From Strigamia acuminata (lineage: Eukaryota; Arthropoda; Chilopoda; Geophilomorpha; Linotaeniidae), in NCBI GenBank assembly GCA_949358305.1, contig OX442318.1, forward strand, positions 8,418,501 to 8,482,500: a stretch of 64,000 nt of DNA, written 5' to 3'. The notes under the pieces were generated by a model. That model searched no databases. It saw only the letters and a list, made by a program, of their open reading frames with translations, and was not told the origin of the DNA. Numbering within the stretch: position 1 is the first letter of the stretch; every line of letters starts with the position of its first letter. Of the stretch, positions 29,961 to 41,003 are shown piece after piece. The position numbers were made by a program, and so were the translations under genes.

Positions 29961-30169
29961 TGTAACCCTTTTAGTCCACTGGCGACATTTGGCACCACGT
30001 GCAGTTGACCTTTGGTCACGCCCGTGGACTTCTCGGGCAACCCCACTGTGAGCGATAGCTCCCCCTTGTTGGCCAGTTTCGGCTAAGATTTGCTCTATTT
30101 GTAATGATTGGTAATAAAGTAGTCTTGTCACAACAGTCAAACAATACGGTTGTCGTTTCGTTTCTCACA
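29961..30169 (+). repeat. Candidate LTR of an older gypsy-like element
   Basis: TGTAACCC at 29961 to TTCTCACA at 30169 has an LTR-like layout: a late AATAAAG (30113), a GT-rich part, then TAGCGCAGTCGACG, one base off the TGGCGCAGTCG primer site common in insect gypsy elements. Downstream the leader (30170-30374, continuing at 42913 after removal of nested elements) leads into the acidic ORF at 43092. The matching 3' LTR was not found in the window. Confidence 0.35.
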
Positions 30170-30374
30170 TAGCGCAGTCGACGTAAAAAGACTTTGGGGA
30201 AGGTGAAAATAGTTGAAAACAGTTGGAAGTCGATGACGGAGATTTGGATGAAGAGCGCTTAGGCTTAACATTGTCGAAAATCGAATTGCGGAGAAATTTG
30301 GAGACAGAGACGAAGGAGACGACGTGCGGTATACGTAGAACACGTGGAGATAACGTAAAAAGTTGCTAAGTTGC

Positions 30375-30509
30375 TGTAACATAAGGCTGGAGCGCCGTAG
30401 TTCGTATGTCGATACTAGGTGACGCTAGGCAATAAAGAAGCACTTTCGTGCTAGTTATCATGGCGGGAGTAGTTTACTTTTATTGCAACCAACACGTATG
30501 AACGTTACA
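30375..30509 (+). repeat. 5' LTR (135 bp) of the decayed gypsy element
   Basis: Very short LTR beginning TGTAACATAAGG and ending GAACGTTACA, with AATAAAG in the middle; followed immediately by the primer-binding site TGGTGTCAGAAGTGG. Confidence 0.9.
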
Positions 30510-30602
30510 TGGTGTCAGAAGTGGTCACAGTCGCTGGAACTGTGGAAAAAGTGAAGTTAAGTGAATTTATAAAAACAAACATTTTTGGATATAAACCACG
30601 TG

Positions 30603-31391
30603 ATGGCAGATCCAGTTGGTGCAACCACAAGGCCGGGCGGCGCCATTCGTCAACTGAAATTATTGGAGATTTCGTCCATGAATATGGCGACTGTGTGGGA
30701 GCAGTGGTGTGACCAATATGAATGGTTTGCCAAGGCCAACAAAATTGACAAACTGGATGCTGAACAGCAAGTAGCAACATTCATGAGTTGTGTGGGTCCG
30801 GATGCGCAGATGATTTTTAAAATGCTGGGACTAACAGACGCGCAAAAGAAAGATGTAGCTGCTGTGAAGAAGAAATATGCAGATAAATTTGCGCTGCCAG
30901 TGAATGAGACGTATTCGGCGTATCAATTTTTCAATTTGCGGCAGAAAGAAGAACAATTATTAGAGGATTTTCTCATGCAAGCCAAAAAAATTCGTGAAAA
31001 TTGTAATTTTGGTGCGCAAGCGGACCGGTTGTTGAAAGATATCATCACAATCGGAGTTCGCAGTGAGACTTTGCAAGTGCGTTTATTTGAAGAAGAAACA
31101 TTGACGCTGGAAAAAGCTGGAAAATTGGCGAAAGCGGCGGAAGTTGCAGAAGTGCAAGCGAAAACCATCCAGGGTTCGCAGGACTCGAAAGTGGATTTTA
31201 TAAAACAAAATTCGAGCAAAAGTAAACGCACGAGTCAGACGCCGGATGGGCCAACGAAGCTGTGTGGACGGTGTAACCGGACACATGCATTTGGCAAATG
31301 TCCAGCATTCGAAAAGGAGTGCCACAAGTGTCATAAGAAAGGGCATTTTGCGATGATGTGTAAAGGAACGTCAAGCTCGGCGGTTGATTGA
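30603..31391 (+). CDS. gag: Gag of the decayed gypsy element, 262 aa
   Basis: ATG 30603 to TGA 31391, uninterrupted. The central helical part (WEQWCDQYEWFAKANKID ... QEYSAYQFF-like NETYSAYQFF) is a capsid-type domain. Near the C-terminus two zinc-binding pieces appear: CGRCNRTHAFGKC and a canonical knuckle CHKCHKKGHFAMMC (CX2CX4HX4C), 9 residues from the end. Short gag of this form is typical of Mag/K02A2.6-type gypsy elements. It is the only intact frame of this copy. The codon TTG upstream in frame is not needed as a start. Confidence 0.85.
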   Translation: MADPVGATTRPGGAIRQLKLLEISSMNMATVWEQWCDQYEWFAKANKIDKLDAEQQVATFMSCVGPDAQMIFKMLGLTDAQKKDVAAVKKKYADKFALPVNETYSAYQFFNLRQKEEQLLEDFLMQAKKIRENCNFGAQADRLLKDIITIGVRSETLQVRLFEEETLTLEKAGKLAKAAEVAEVQAKTIQGSQDSKVDFIKQNSSKSKRTSQTPDGPTKLCGRCNRTHAFGKCPAFEKECHKCHKKGHFAMMCKGTSSSAVD

Positions 31392-33784
31392 AATCCATGT
31401 CAAAAATACGACAAAGCGGAAAAGAAAAAGGAAGTGAACACCGTCGAGCACGATGATGACGACGAATTGCTGTAAGGGAAATTTACTATCGATCGGATTA
31501 CGATGGACGACGACGAGTCGTATGAAGATGGGACAGAGCGGGTCAAGATTAATGACGCACAAACGATTGATGTGAAATTAGATCCGGGGGCGCGGTGCAA
31601 CGTGATATCACAGAAGTTGTTGCAGGAAGTGAGTGTAGCGGTACACATGTCCAGGACGAATCGGTTACGGTCGTTTACCGGCCACCACATGAGAGTAGTG
31701 GGTGAAGCAAAAGTCCCGTGCACGTTAAAATGGGTGAAATTGCTGATAATATTCAAAGTAGTCGACGATTGTGTACCAAGGCTGTTTGGGCGAGTGATTA
31801 GGTTTGGTGAAGCAGATTAATGTGGTCAAGCCCAAGTTGAGCGATGAGCACATGGAGAGCGAAGAGTTCAAGCGGCTCGGAACAGTCAAAGATTTTGAGT
31901 ACGACATTGATATTGATGAAAATGCTCCATTTAAGATTCACGCACCGAGGAGAATAACTCAAGTGTTACGCGGTCCAGTGAAAGCAGAAATTAAAAAGGC
32001 GAAGTATTTTGCAAAAGTCGACCTCCGGCATGGATATTGGCAAGTAAAAATAACCAAACGCACGTCGAGATATTTGGTAGTTAATACGCTGTGGGGTCGG
32101 TATCGATTTTTGCGTTTGCCGTTTGGAATTGTGTCGGCACCGGAGGTGTTTCAAAGTATGATGGAGCGAGTGTTGGAAGGCATTCCTGACATTGACGTGT
32201 TCATCGATGACATAATAGCATATGCCGAACCTTTGGCGGGGTTGAGAAAGCTGGTGGAGCAGTTACTCCAATGACTATTTGAAAAGGGTTTCGACTTAAC
32301 AAGGAGAAGTGTATTATGGAGGCAACAGAGATAAAATTTTTGGGTCATGTATTGTCGCATGAAGGCATCAGACCAGACCCAGAAAAAGTAGTGGCCATTG
32401 ATAAGTTGAAGATGCCGTCGTGCAAAGACTGTGTATTTGGCCGAATTTATGCCAAAATATTCGGTGTACACGGAGCCACTGCGTAAATTATTGCACAAGG
32501 ATGTCAGTTGGGAATGGGCAAGCGAACAAGAAAAGGAGGTGAACCTGATCAAGGTCGCACTGAAGAGCCCGCCAGTGTTGGCATACTATGATGTGCAGAA
32601 AGACATTGTGTTGTCTGTCGATGCGAGTTCGCATGCGGTGGGGGCGGCATTATTTCAGGATTGGAGACCCATTGGATTTGCAACGCAGGCACTGACGCCG
32701 TGCCAGCAACGGTATCCGCAGATCGAGAAAGAGGCTTTTGCCATACGATTTGGATGTCACAAGTTTCATGAGTTTGTGTATGAAAAAAAGTTAACAGTGG
32801 AAACGGATCATAAGCCGTTGGAGGTAATTGCAAAGAAAAATCTTGATCGTATGCAGGCGCATTTGCAGAGGATTTTTTTTATCTGTTGCCATATGGAGCG
32901 CAGATAACGTATAAGAAAGGTACGGAGATCCCGGTGGCAGATGCGCTTAGTCGAGATTGTGAACCCGGTCCGGTTAAAGAGGACACGCATGAGTTGCAAA
33001 TTCATGTCGTGTTGCCCATGACGGTGAGGAGAGAAAAGAAGTTACGGTTGACATTGGCGAGCGATGTGGAAAGTCAAGCGGTTATCAAGGTTGTGTTGGA
33101 CGGTTGGCCGGAGAAAAAAGAGCAAGCGCCAGCAGTAGTGCAACCATATTGGAATTTTAGGGAAGAACATGCTGCGTATGACGGGATTTTGTTCAAAAAT
33201 CAACAGCCGATTATTCCACGGAGTTTACGCGACGAGTATTTGGCGTACATACACCAAGGCCATTTGGGTATTCAATCATCCATTCGACGAGCCCGGGAAG
33301 TGGTGTTCTGGATAGGCATGACGGTGGACATTGAGAACATGGTGAAGGTGTGCAGTACGTGTGAGCGGACAAAAAAGCCAACGTAAAGGCACCGATCATG
33401 TCTAAATCGGTGCCGGAGAGACCGTGGCAGCGAGTAGCAACAGATTTATTTGAAACCAAGGGGCAGCAGTTTATTACGGTAACTGATAGTTACTCAGGGT
33501 TTTATGAAGTATCCCAGTTGAAAGAAACGACGGCCGGGAAAGTCATAGAGAAGATGAAACAATTTTTCGCAGTGCATGGTATTCCGGAGGTGGTAGAAAA
33601 CGACGGGGGTCCACAGTATTCGTCACATGAGTTTCGGAAATTCGCGACGGATTGGGATTTCGTACACAGCGTGTCGTCGCCGATGTTTCCTAGGGCAAAC
33701 GGTTTGGCGGAGCGCAGTGTGCAGTCAAAAACATCATTAAGCGGTGTATGTGTGACTAATCGGATGAGTACCTTGCGTTGTTAA
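31392..33784 (+). pseudogene. pol: Broken pol of the decayed gypsy element
   Basis: Pol pieces lie in shifting frames: protease 31503-31820 with DPGA in place of DSGA/DTGA; reverse transcriptase 31804-32274 with FIDD, but the region between ...RGPVKAEI and KKAKYFAKVD is missing, so the N-terminal part of the RT domain is deleted; then a piece in another frame (LNKEKCIMEATEIKFLGHVL) around 32290-32400; RNase H 32431-32907 (SVDASSHAVGAAL, ETDHKPLE); integrase zinc finger 32886-33386 (HQGHLGI ... CSTCERTK); integrase core 33398-33784 (ATDLFE, ENDGG, NGLAERSVQ), ending early at 33784. Several frameshifts and stops make it non-functional. Confidence 0.85.
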
Positions 33785-33916
33785 ATTGGCAAAATACGCC
33801 AAGAAGTACGAGTTTGGGGTAGCCAGTGCAGCAATTATTTAGTCGGAGAACACGATCGTTATTAAATGGTCATATCAGTTTATTGGAGCCGAAAGTGCAA
33901 GAAGGAGTGACAGAAG

Positions 33917-34303
33917 ATGGTAGAGGTAGAGATGGCTGATGGTCGGGTGCTCAGAAAAAATACGGCTGATGGTCGGGTGCTCAGAAGAAATACGGCTGAT
34001 GGTCGGGTGCTCAGAAGAAATACGGCTGATAATCGGGTGCTCAGAAGAAATACGGCTGATGGTCGGGTGCTCAGAAGAAATACGAGTGTGGTCAAGCATA
34101 CTCACGTGCAGTTGCCACCAGCGACGGAGAATCGATGGAGCGGCGAGGGATCAGCCGAGCAGGCCAGACCGGCTCAGATGACGTCAACGGCGGTAACGAA
34201 GGAGAGCAGCGGACATGAACAAGGTGTGAGCGACAGTGCTCCTGTGAAGACGTTTACACGCAGTGGACGAGAAGTCAGAGCGCCGGTTCGATTGGACTTG
34301 TGA
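33917..34303 (+). CDS. Tail frame of the decayed element with 30-bp in-frame repeats
   Basis: A 128-codon frame, ATG 33917 to TGA 34303, that would follow integrase. It contains five tandem copies of a 30-bp unit (about 33932-34083) giving ADGRVLRRNT repeats, and ends in PVRLDL, which is typical of the end of gypsy Pol tails. It is probably the C-terminus of pol separated from the integrase core by frameshifts, not an independent gene. Confidence 0.45.
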   Translation: MVEVEMADGRVLRKNTADGRVLRRNTADGRVLRRNTADNRVLRRNTADGRVLRRNTSVVKHTHVQLPPATENRWSGEGSAEQARPAQMTSTAVTKESSGHEQGVSDSAPVKTFTRSGREVRAPVRLDL

Positions 34304-34418
34304 AGTGTGCGGTGTTGTTTTATTCTAGTATTTAATCGCATTTACTCGTAATTAATAGCATTGTATAATTTTGTATTCAGTTTTGTAATCGTACATTTCT
34401 TGTAACCGGTTAATAGTT

Positions 34419-36002
34419 TGTGACGGTCACGCTTTCTTGAAAAATAGCTTTAGAGTTTGTCGATAGATAGCGCTGATCATCAAGAGCGCCAAATTCGATT
34501 TAAAAGTAAATAAATACATAAAGAATATTTATTTAACAACGATCAATTGATATCTAATATATAGTAGATATAAACTATAATATTTATATCTAGATTAAAC
34601 AAGAATAATTAATTTCCTAAGAAATTAGCTAACCTTGATCATTAAAGGATTAATGCAAAACTTTTAACCTCCCCTCGCACCTGTATTGAGTTCAGTTGAG
34701 AACAAAACAACCTCACCTAAAAGTAACTTCAGTATCCAGTTCCTGTATGAACTTAGTAGAAAGCACCTGCTCTGGGTATCCAATCCCTGCAAGCAAGGAT
34801 TGGAGGAATTTCACTGAACCACGTCCTCATTGGAGAAATAGTCAATCTATTGTCTTCACTGTCTTTATATTTCCGTGCAAACCGGAAATAGCTCGCTCTT
34901 GTCATATTATTTGTTATTGAAAACTGTACTTACCTTTCTACTACTTCTGCTTCTGGCTGGCTGTGTAACATTTTACACAGACCAGCGCCTCTATTATTCT
35001 GCAGGCATATGGGTGAAAACGGTGAAAACCTGCAACCGGCGTTATTCTGGGCGGGTTGATGGAGCAATACTTTTCCAGCCGGGTTCGCTGTTGACGGCCG
35101 TGTGGCCGTGAGGAGATTACATCCGGGTTAGCGGGAAAAGTTCCCTCGGGTGTGATATTAATTCAACAGTATTCATCCAAGCATGCCAGATACTGTAAGC
35201 CAGGGCTGGAATACGCTTGGTGAAAAGGTATCACGACTTGCTAACTTTTGTACATTTCAGTTTCTAGAGGAGTCGAATTTACTGAGTCCAAACAGGCTAA
35301 ATTGGTGAAATAATTTAGCTTATTAGTAATTTCGCTCGAAATGGCAGTTCGCGGAACCAGAAGTGATTCGTGATGATAAATCGTGAGTAGTTTTTCAATT
35401 TAGTCATCACCATCCAAAATTTAGAAGTGTTTTTATCCGTAATAAATTGCAAACAATTTATTCTCGGTGAAAAACATAGATTTTTAAATTGTACGCAGTT
35501 TAATAATTCATTGTTACACGGTAATTTGCACGCAAGTTACACGTGTATGAATAACCAACAATACCAACCAACAGGTGATTATAAATTTCGAGGAATTTAT
35601 AAACCAACCATTGATCTGTAATTGCGAGCAATTACTCGATCGAAATGGTGACACAAATTGTGGCGATGCAGAGAAGCCAACCGTACGCCTCGGATCCCAT
35701 TAATCACTCATTACACATTTTAGAATCATGAACCAGAACCAAGATGACAATCAACCGATTTAGACATCTTTTATCATCCGGAATTGAAAAGTCATTTCCC
35801 CTCAATCTCAGATGGAAGAAACAAAATGATATTATCACAGCCATTTTGTAATGTATAGTTTAATTTGTATTAATTGGCCATTTGTCGGCATAGTTAATGT
35901 TTAATAATTTCCCATTGAATAAATGTTAATTGTATTGATAAACACCGACTCACTTACCTCAACTCACAAGTTTACTTGCCCAATCTATCTTGCACGTCAT
36001 AC
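34419..36002 (+). repeat. Solo LTR related to the 1901-bp LTR family
   Basis: Starts TGTGACGGTCAC and ends about TGCACGTCATAC(A); flanked by AGTT at 34415-34418 and 36003-36006. Segments such as CATTAAAGGATTAATG (about 34641), TCTGGGTATCCA and TGTATAGTTTAATTTGTATT with TTTGTCGGCAT near the right end correspond in order to the LTR of the nested element at 36235, but with many differences. No internal region remains, so it is a solo LTR left by recombination in the 3' part of the decayed gypsy element. Confidence 0.7.
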
Positions 36003-36103
36003 AGTTTAAAAGCAAAAGCAACATCGTCACAAGTTTCTGTTTGTTAGTGTAGTGTTTGTTTTTGCTTGTTCAGTGTTTTCAATGACTAAAAAGAAAGGGG
36101 AGA

Positions 36104-36234
36104 TGTAACATGAGGCTGGAGCACCATAGTTCGTATGTCGATACTAGGTGGCGCTAGGTAATAAAGAAGCACTCTCGTGCTAAGTATCATGGCGGGAGTA
36201 GTTTACTTTTATCGCAACCAACACGTATGAACGT
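36104..36234 (+). repeat. 3' LTR of the decayed gypsy element (interrupted)
   Basis: 131 bp matching 30375-30505 with about nine differences; the final TACA is displaced to 42909-42912 by the nested element, with ACGT duplicated on both sides. Confidence 0.9.
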
Positions 36235-38135
36235 TGTGACAAATTAATAGGGCTATAAATGCCTGATTTTCCACCAGAAGGCGCTGTTGCGCCATTTTGA
36301 CGGTAATTCTACTGTATTTGTTGTAGAACCAATGTAATTCCTAAATAAAGTTATTTATGGTGTTTTAATTACAAATATGTTCGTTTGATAAGAATAAACA
36401 ATTCAATCTTCATGATATCGAAATATCACGGCCGAAATTACAGAGAATCGTCTGCTAAAACCGCATTTGTCAATGCGCAATGTCGCCACTAGATGGCGCT
36501 ATCGCAGATCAGCGGTAAATTCGAAATACGGAATTAAATGAATAACAAGATATATATATTAAATAAGTAGTTAATATATTCACGTAGATTATTTAATTGG
36601 ACAATAATATAAAGATATATTATTGCATTGAATGTTTGGAAGAAGAATTGGTCACATTCTTGGAAATGTGACCTTGCGGATTAAAGGATTAATGTGTGAC
36701 TTGGGAATGTGTCCTGGGTATCCACTTCCGGTCCCCGGTATCCATTTCCTGTTTCATGTCAAGGATTAGCATAATCCAAGTTTGCATCTCCGTATCCACT
36801 TCCTGCGATACGAGATTGGTGGAACTTAATCCCACCGAGTATAAAACTCCCTGACAACAGGAAGTTAAGTTAGTTCTTGATTTCTGGTTATTTGGTATGT
36901 TCCGCATGTCAAATAACTGTTTCTTACTCAGGGCATGGGCCTACCGGTCCATGCATAGCATGGCTCTGCTGAGCCATGCAACCCCCGTCAACTGAAGGCG
37001 AAGTTCGGACTGTTAATGTTTCCGTCAAACGGTCTTGCCGAGGAGAAAGCCTCCCGCATAAGTATCCTCGTGGTCGGACAATAGAATCACGTGTGATACC
37101 AAAGTATTTAGTAACCGTTAGTAGCACTGTTACTGAAAGAGATTGACTCCATCACTTGATGGTGCCAAAGCAGTCTGCATGCAAAACATGCAGTTACCGC
37201 CAGTAGCACTATGTGTTTGGGAAAGTTATATCTCTTCGGTGATGGTGCCAAAGCAGTCTACTTATGAGTAGTATCTCGGGTGATTAATTCTGTTGTGCAG
37301 AACTGCGGGCTATATCCCCCTGAATACCAGTGCCGTCTCTCACCGCACTGTTATTTAGGGCACGCGCGATACTGTTCTGCTCGGCAAGGCGAACTTTGAC
37401 GGCAATTGTGTGTTGCGATGTTTAACCTTTATTATATTTTGTAGTTGATAAATACACCTTAATTGTTTAAACTTGGCAACAAGTTAACAACCGAAGTAAG
37501 TCACGAGACTTATTTCACTGTATGACGAATCAAATTCGTAACAATAAATTGAATACAATTTATTGAGTTAATTTATTAAACTCACAACATCGCGAATTAA
37601 ATATAATTCGCAAGCGGAACCTTGGCGAATAAATGACTTCATTTATTCATTACCAATTTCCAACCCTAGTTGTGGCGGTGCACATGAGTCAACCGCACCT
37701 CTCGGATCGAACCAAGAAGCATTACACGGACCATTACACGATACGGACCTGGAACGCGAACGAAGTAGTTCCACGATTACGAAGCGCCGACGGAAGCCGC
37801 GAGGACACAGCCAGCCCGGCTATCGCAGACGACATCTATAACTCGGTCGAGCGGGCGTTTTGCCGTTCCCGAACCCCGGATCACCAATAACCGTAATCAT
37901 ATTATTTCAGGGCTGTTTTACAGCCAATTTCATGTATAGTTTAACTTGTATTTAACTTGCCAAATGTCGGCATTAGTCATTTGTATAACTTTAGATTTGT
38001 TTATATTGTTTAATAACAATAAATGTCTTGTTTTGATAACTCTGTTGTATTTATTTATCTCGTTACTATTCACTAATTCACGCGACTTATACCCGGTACT
38101 ATCATGCGATAGGAGTTGTGGTCGTCACCGTCACA
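36235..38135 (+). repeat. 5' LTR (1901 bp) of the non-autonomous element
   Basis: TGTGACAAATT...CCGTCACA. TATAAAA at 36840-36846 is a good U3 promoter box. Further right lie hairpin-forming segments (GGCTC/GAGCC near 36960; GCATGC/GCATGT pairs near 37180) and an internal duplication: GATGGTGCCAAAGCAGTCT occurs at 37158-37176 and 37241-37259, each preceded by AGTAGCACT. An 85-codon frame at 37633-37890 lacks recognisable features. Confidence 0.95.
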
Positions 38136-38137
38136 CG

Positions 38138-38155
38138 TGGAGGTCCCACCGAGAT
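38138..38155 (+). promoter_or_regulatory. Primer-binding site, tRNA-Gln type
   Basis: TGGAGGTCCCACCGAGAT starts two bases after the LTR end. Its complement, ATCTCGGTGGGACCTCCA, is the 3' end of animal tRNA-Gln including CCA (established tRNA sequence, from memory, allowing species variation at one base). Confidence 0.7.
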
Positions 38156-38978
38156 AGGTTGCACAGTTTTAAATTTATCGAATTTAAATAGAAAGTGAAA
38201 ATTGAGATAAATAAAGATTATAACATTTTGAAACGAATTTTATATTCCTACTTTTGCGAAGTAGGAGAATTTCTTTTAAAAACGTTGGAATTCATACGAA
38301 AACCGACATTAAAGGGAATGTTATGTGTGTCGAAAAAACACTCGAAATATTGAAGTGAAATTATTTATTAATTTTCACATAAACTGGCTGGTATTTTATA
38401 AATTTTATAAAAATATTTTCGAAGGAAAATATTCAATCGGTAAAAAGATTGACCAGACCAAAGAGCGGACCTAGTAGAAGACTACTACAAACGAACTGGT
38501 GAAAATACTTACGGAAATTAAGTTTTCCGAAACAGTACGTCGACACCGATGCCAAGCGACCAAACCGCAGCTTCAACAAGCGACGATCTCCGTCATAAAC
38601 GCGGCAGGAAAGCCACTCAAACCTTCGATGCAAGGTGCGAACGAATGCTTGGAAATTAGGGCGGACAGTGTATCAAAAACAGCGTGGAAACGTTACACAA
38701 AGTTCGTAGAGATTTGTGTAAGCGTTGCGAAGTTGTTTCCACTGACCGTTGGTATCCAAAAACGATCTAGTTGTTTTGAAAAAACAACACACTTCATTTT
38801 ACTAAAAAGAAAGTTGCAAATCGAAATAAAAGTTACCTTTATTTGAAGGAATTAATTATTTTCAAAAGTACATTTTTTCATTCGAAAACAATGGAAATTA
38901 AAGAAATGTAAAATGGCGGCGATTAAAGATACCGACCACGTGGAGTAGTATTTTTGCGTCGAACATTACGAATCCCGA

Positions 38979-39003
38979 TTAGCACTCTGGACTCTGAATT
39001 CAG
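38979..39003 (+). other. tRNA-Gln-like anticodon-arm fragment
   Basis: TTAGCACTCTGGACTCTGAA followed by TTCAG matches the D-arm end and anticodon arm of animal tRNA-Gln(CTG) with one difference (T for C). The rest of the tRNA is not seen around it. It is in the same sense as the tRNA and lies about 840 bp downstream of the tRNA-Gln primer-binding site. Confidence 0.55.
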
Positions 39004-39985
39004 TGAAGTTCTCCAGGTTTATCTTTTCATTCAAAGATTTGAATTGGGGAAATGCTGCAGCATATGAAAATATTTACGAAAATTGTGGTCAAAATATTCT
39101 TTCATTCGAAAGATAAAAAGATTTCAACAAACATCTCGTTATTAGAGATAAGGGGGACAAATTATTAAAACTAATAATTAAAAACACGTCCTTCGTAAGT
39201 AAGAATTAGAGAATTTTTCTCGTGGCAAATTTAAAAGATTTTAACGAATTTTTTGTTAAAACAATTTGTTAAAAAAGGGGGAAATGGATATTATCAAAAG
39301 ATTTTATAAAACTATTATTGCACTCGAAAAATGGAATTTAACCCCTGAAAATGTAAAACTGGATCAAATTACTTTTTCCTATTGGAAATAAAAAAATACA
39401 CAATGTTGAAAGTCGAAAACTTTATTAAAACTGTGGTTGTAATAATATTACACACAAACACAATAATTAAAGAAAAATATTTTTCGAAGAAAAATTATTT
39501 AATTATTTAAATTGGTAAAAAAGTCCAAATTCCAAGAAGTACGGACTTAGTAGAGAACTACTAATTAAGGTGAAACCAAAATTCACCAATCACAGAGGCG
39601 CAGATTAGGATCCAGATTTAAGCGTGGACCCAGACCACCAGACCAGACCCGGATAGATGTGTTCCAGTGCCATCTTGACCACGCCGTCCCGATTTCAGTC
39701 ACGATTCGAATTACCGCGCCGTAACCTGCAAAGCTAAGTATTGTTTGTTCTTTTATTGTTAACTGTGAATTAAGCGTGCTTTTAATCACGCCAGTTTAAA
39801 TATTCTGATATTTAGTGTTTTGTTTTAATTTTTTGAAAGTTTAACGCGTATTAAACAACGCGAAGTTTAATTTCGCTTTATTAAAGTTTAGAAGTGTTTC
39901 CTTTTGAAAGTGTATTGTATTAAAGTGTATATTGAATTCTTTAATAATAAAGAATTCTTTATTTCCGAATTGTTCAAGTTTTAAT

Positions 39986-40387
39986 ATGGTTCAACAACCG
40001 TTTACCATATTTGACTCTGAAGAAGGAGATAATGAAGGTGATAGTTTAAATCTAAGTTATCAACCTTTAGGAGAAAATGAGCAGGCAAACTTAAATCTAA
40101 GTTACCAACTGTTCAAAAATCAACCCGAAATAATTCCGGATGATCTGACAGTCTACTGTCAAGTGTATGAGTTAGATCGAAATCGATTTGCGATCCTAAG
40201 GGAAGCAATACTTCATGTAAAAACTATGGATAAACAAAATCAGTGGATAAATCCAGATAATGTTCCGTTGAATTCAGTGGATTCTCTGCTAAAGCCCAAT
40301 CAAAGTCACTTGATTGTGGAAACCCCAGTCGAAACTTGGCGAATCAAATTATTTCAAGTGAAAGGTTTGATTCACTTAATTCAATAG
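39986..40387 (+). CDS. Unrecognised 133-aa frame in the non-autonomous element
   Basis: ATG 39986 to TAG 40387. The N-terminal third is acidic with a duplicated LNLSYQ motif about 17 residues apart; the remainder is mixed (DDLTVYCQVYELDRNRFAIL ... ETWRIKLFQVKGLIHLIQ). No zinc knuckle, protease or capsid signature is recognised. It is the longest frame with an ATG in the 2.9-kb interior. It may be a degenerate gag piece or chance; the element has not had time to decay since insertion, so the frame may be inherited from an active lineage. Confidence 0.35.
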   Translation: MVQQPFTIFDSEEGDNEGDSLNLSYQPLGENEQANLNLSYQLFKNQPEIIPDDLTVYCQVYELDRNRFAILREAILHVKTMDKQNQWINPDNVPLNSVDSLLKPNQSHLIVETPVETWRIKLFQVKGLIHLIQ

Positions 40388-41003
40388 AAAAAGAGGAATT
40401 AAGAACTGAAAACAAGCGTTTTCAATTACCAAACACAGCTGGATGTGAAGAAACTTTGATTACAAACCAATGTTTGCAATCGGCACATACACACTGACGT
40501 GTTCGAATGCCAACTCCAGGTTTGCAGTCGTTAGAGATACGACACAAGTTACACTATACATCACCGTGTAACTATCCAAGAAAAAGGGCCGAAAATTGTT
40601 AAAGCGAGCTAAGAGAGCTCGGAAATTCGCAATGGCGCGAGCTCAAAATTTTGTAAGGAATCTTATTGACTAAACATGATAAGAAAAAATACGATGTCTT
40701 TTCTAAAGAATTGACTATAGTTACGACAATTAAGGGGGACGTGATGATGCTTAATTGTCAATATTATCGGAAGGAAGTTTTATTATTTATTAATAAACTT
40801 GACTAAATTACGTAGAACAAAATCGAATTTGTGCTATTGAAAAATCCTGAACTTAGGCAATCTAATTGAGTTAAACAACTAAATTCAGAATTGGAAGTCA
40901 CAGCATCTCCCAAGATATATCAAGCCTGACAAAAGCATTTATATCCATTAATAGGATAGAAATAAGTGAAAGTGTAAACACTTCCAATTATTTAAGGGGG
41001 ATT

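Noticed and set aside
29823-30140. 105-codon minus-strand frame with a hydrophobic end
   Set aside because: It runs through LTR-like sequence and an AT-rich tract on the opposite strand; no splice or domain support.
37633-37890. 85-codon ATG frame inside the 1901-bp LTR (also at 42402-42659)
   Set aside because: No domain, signal or composition supporting coding; it lies across the probable R/U5 part of an LTR. Kept only as a remark under the LTR.
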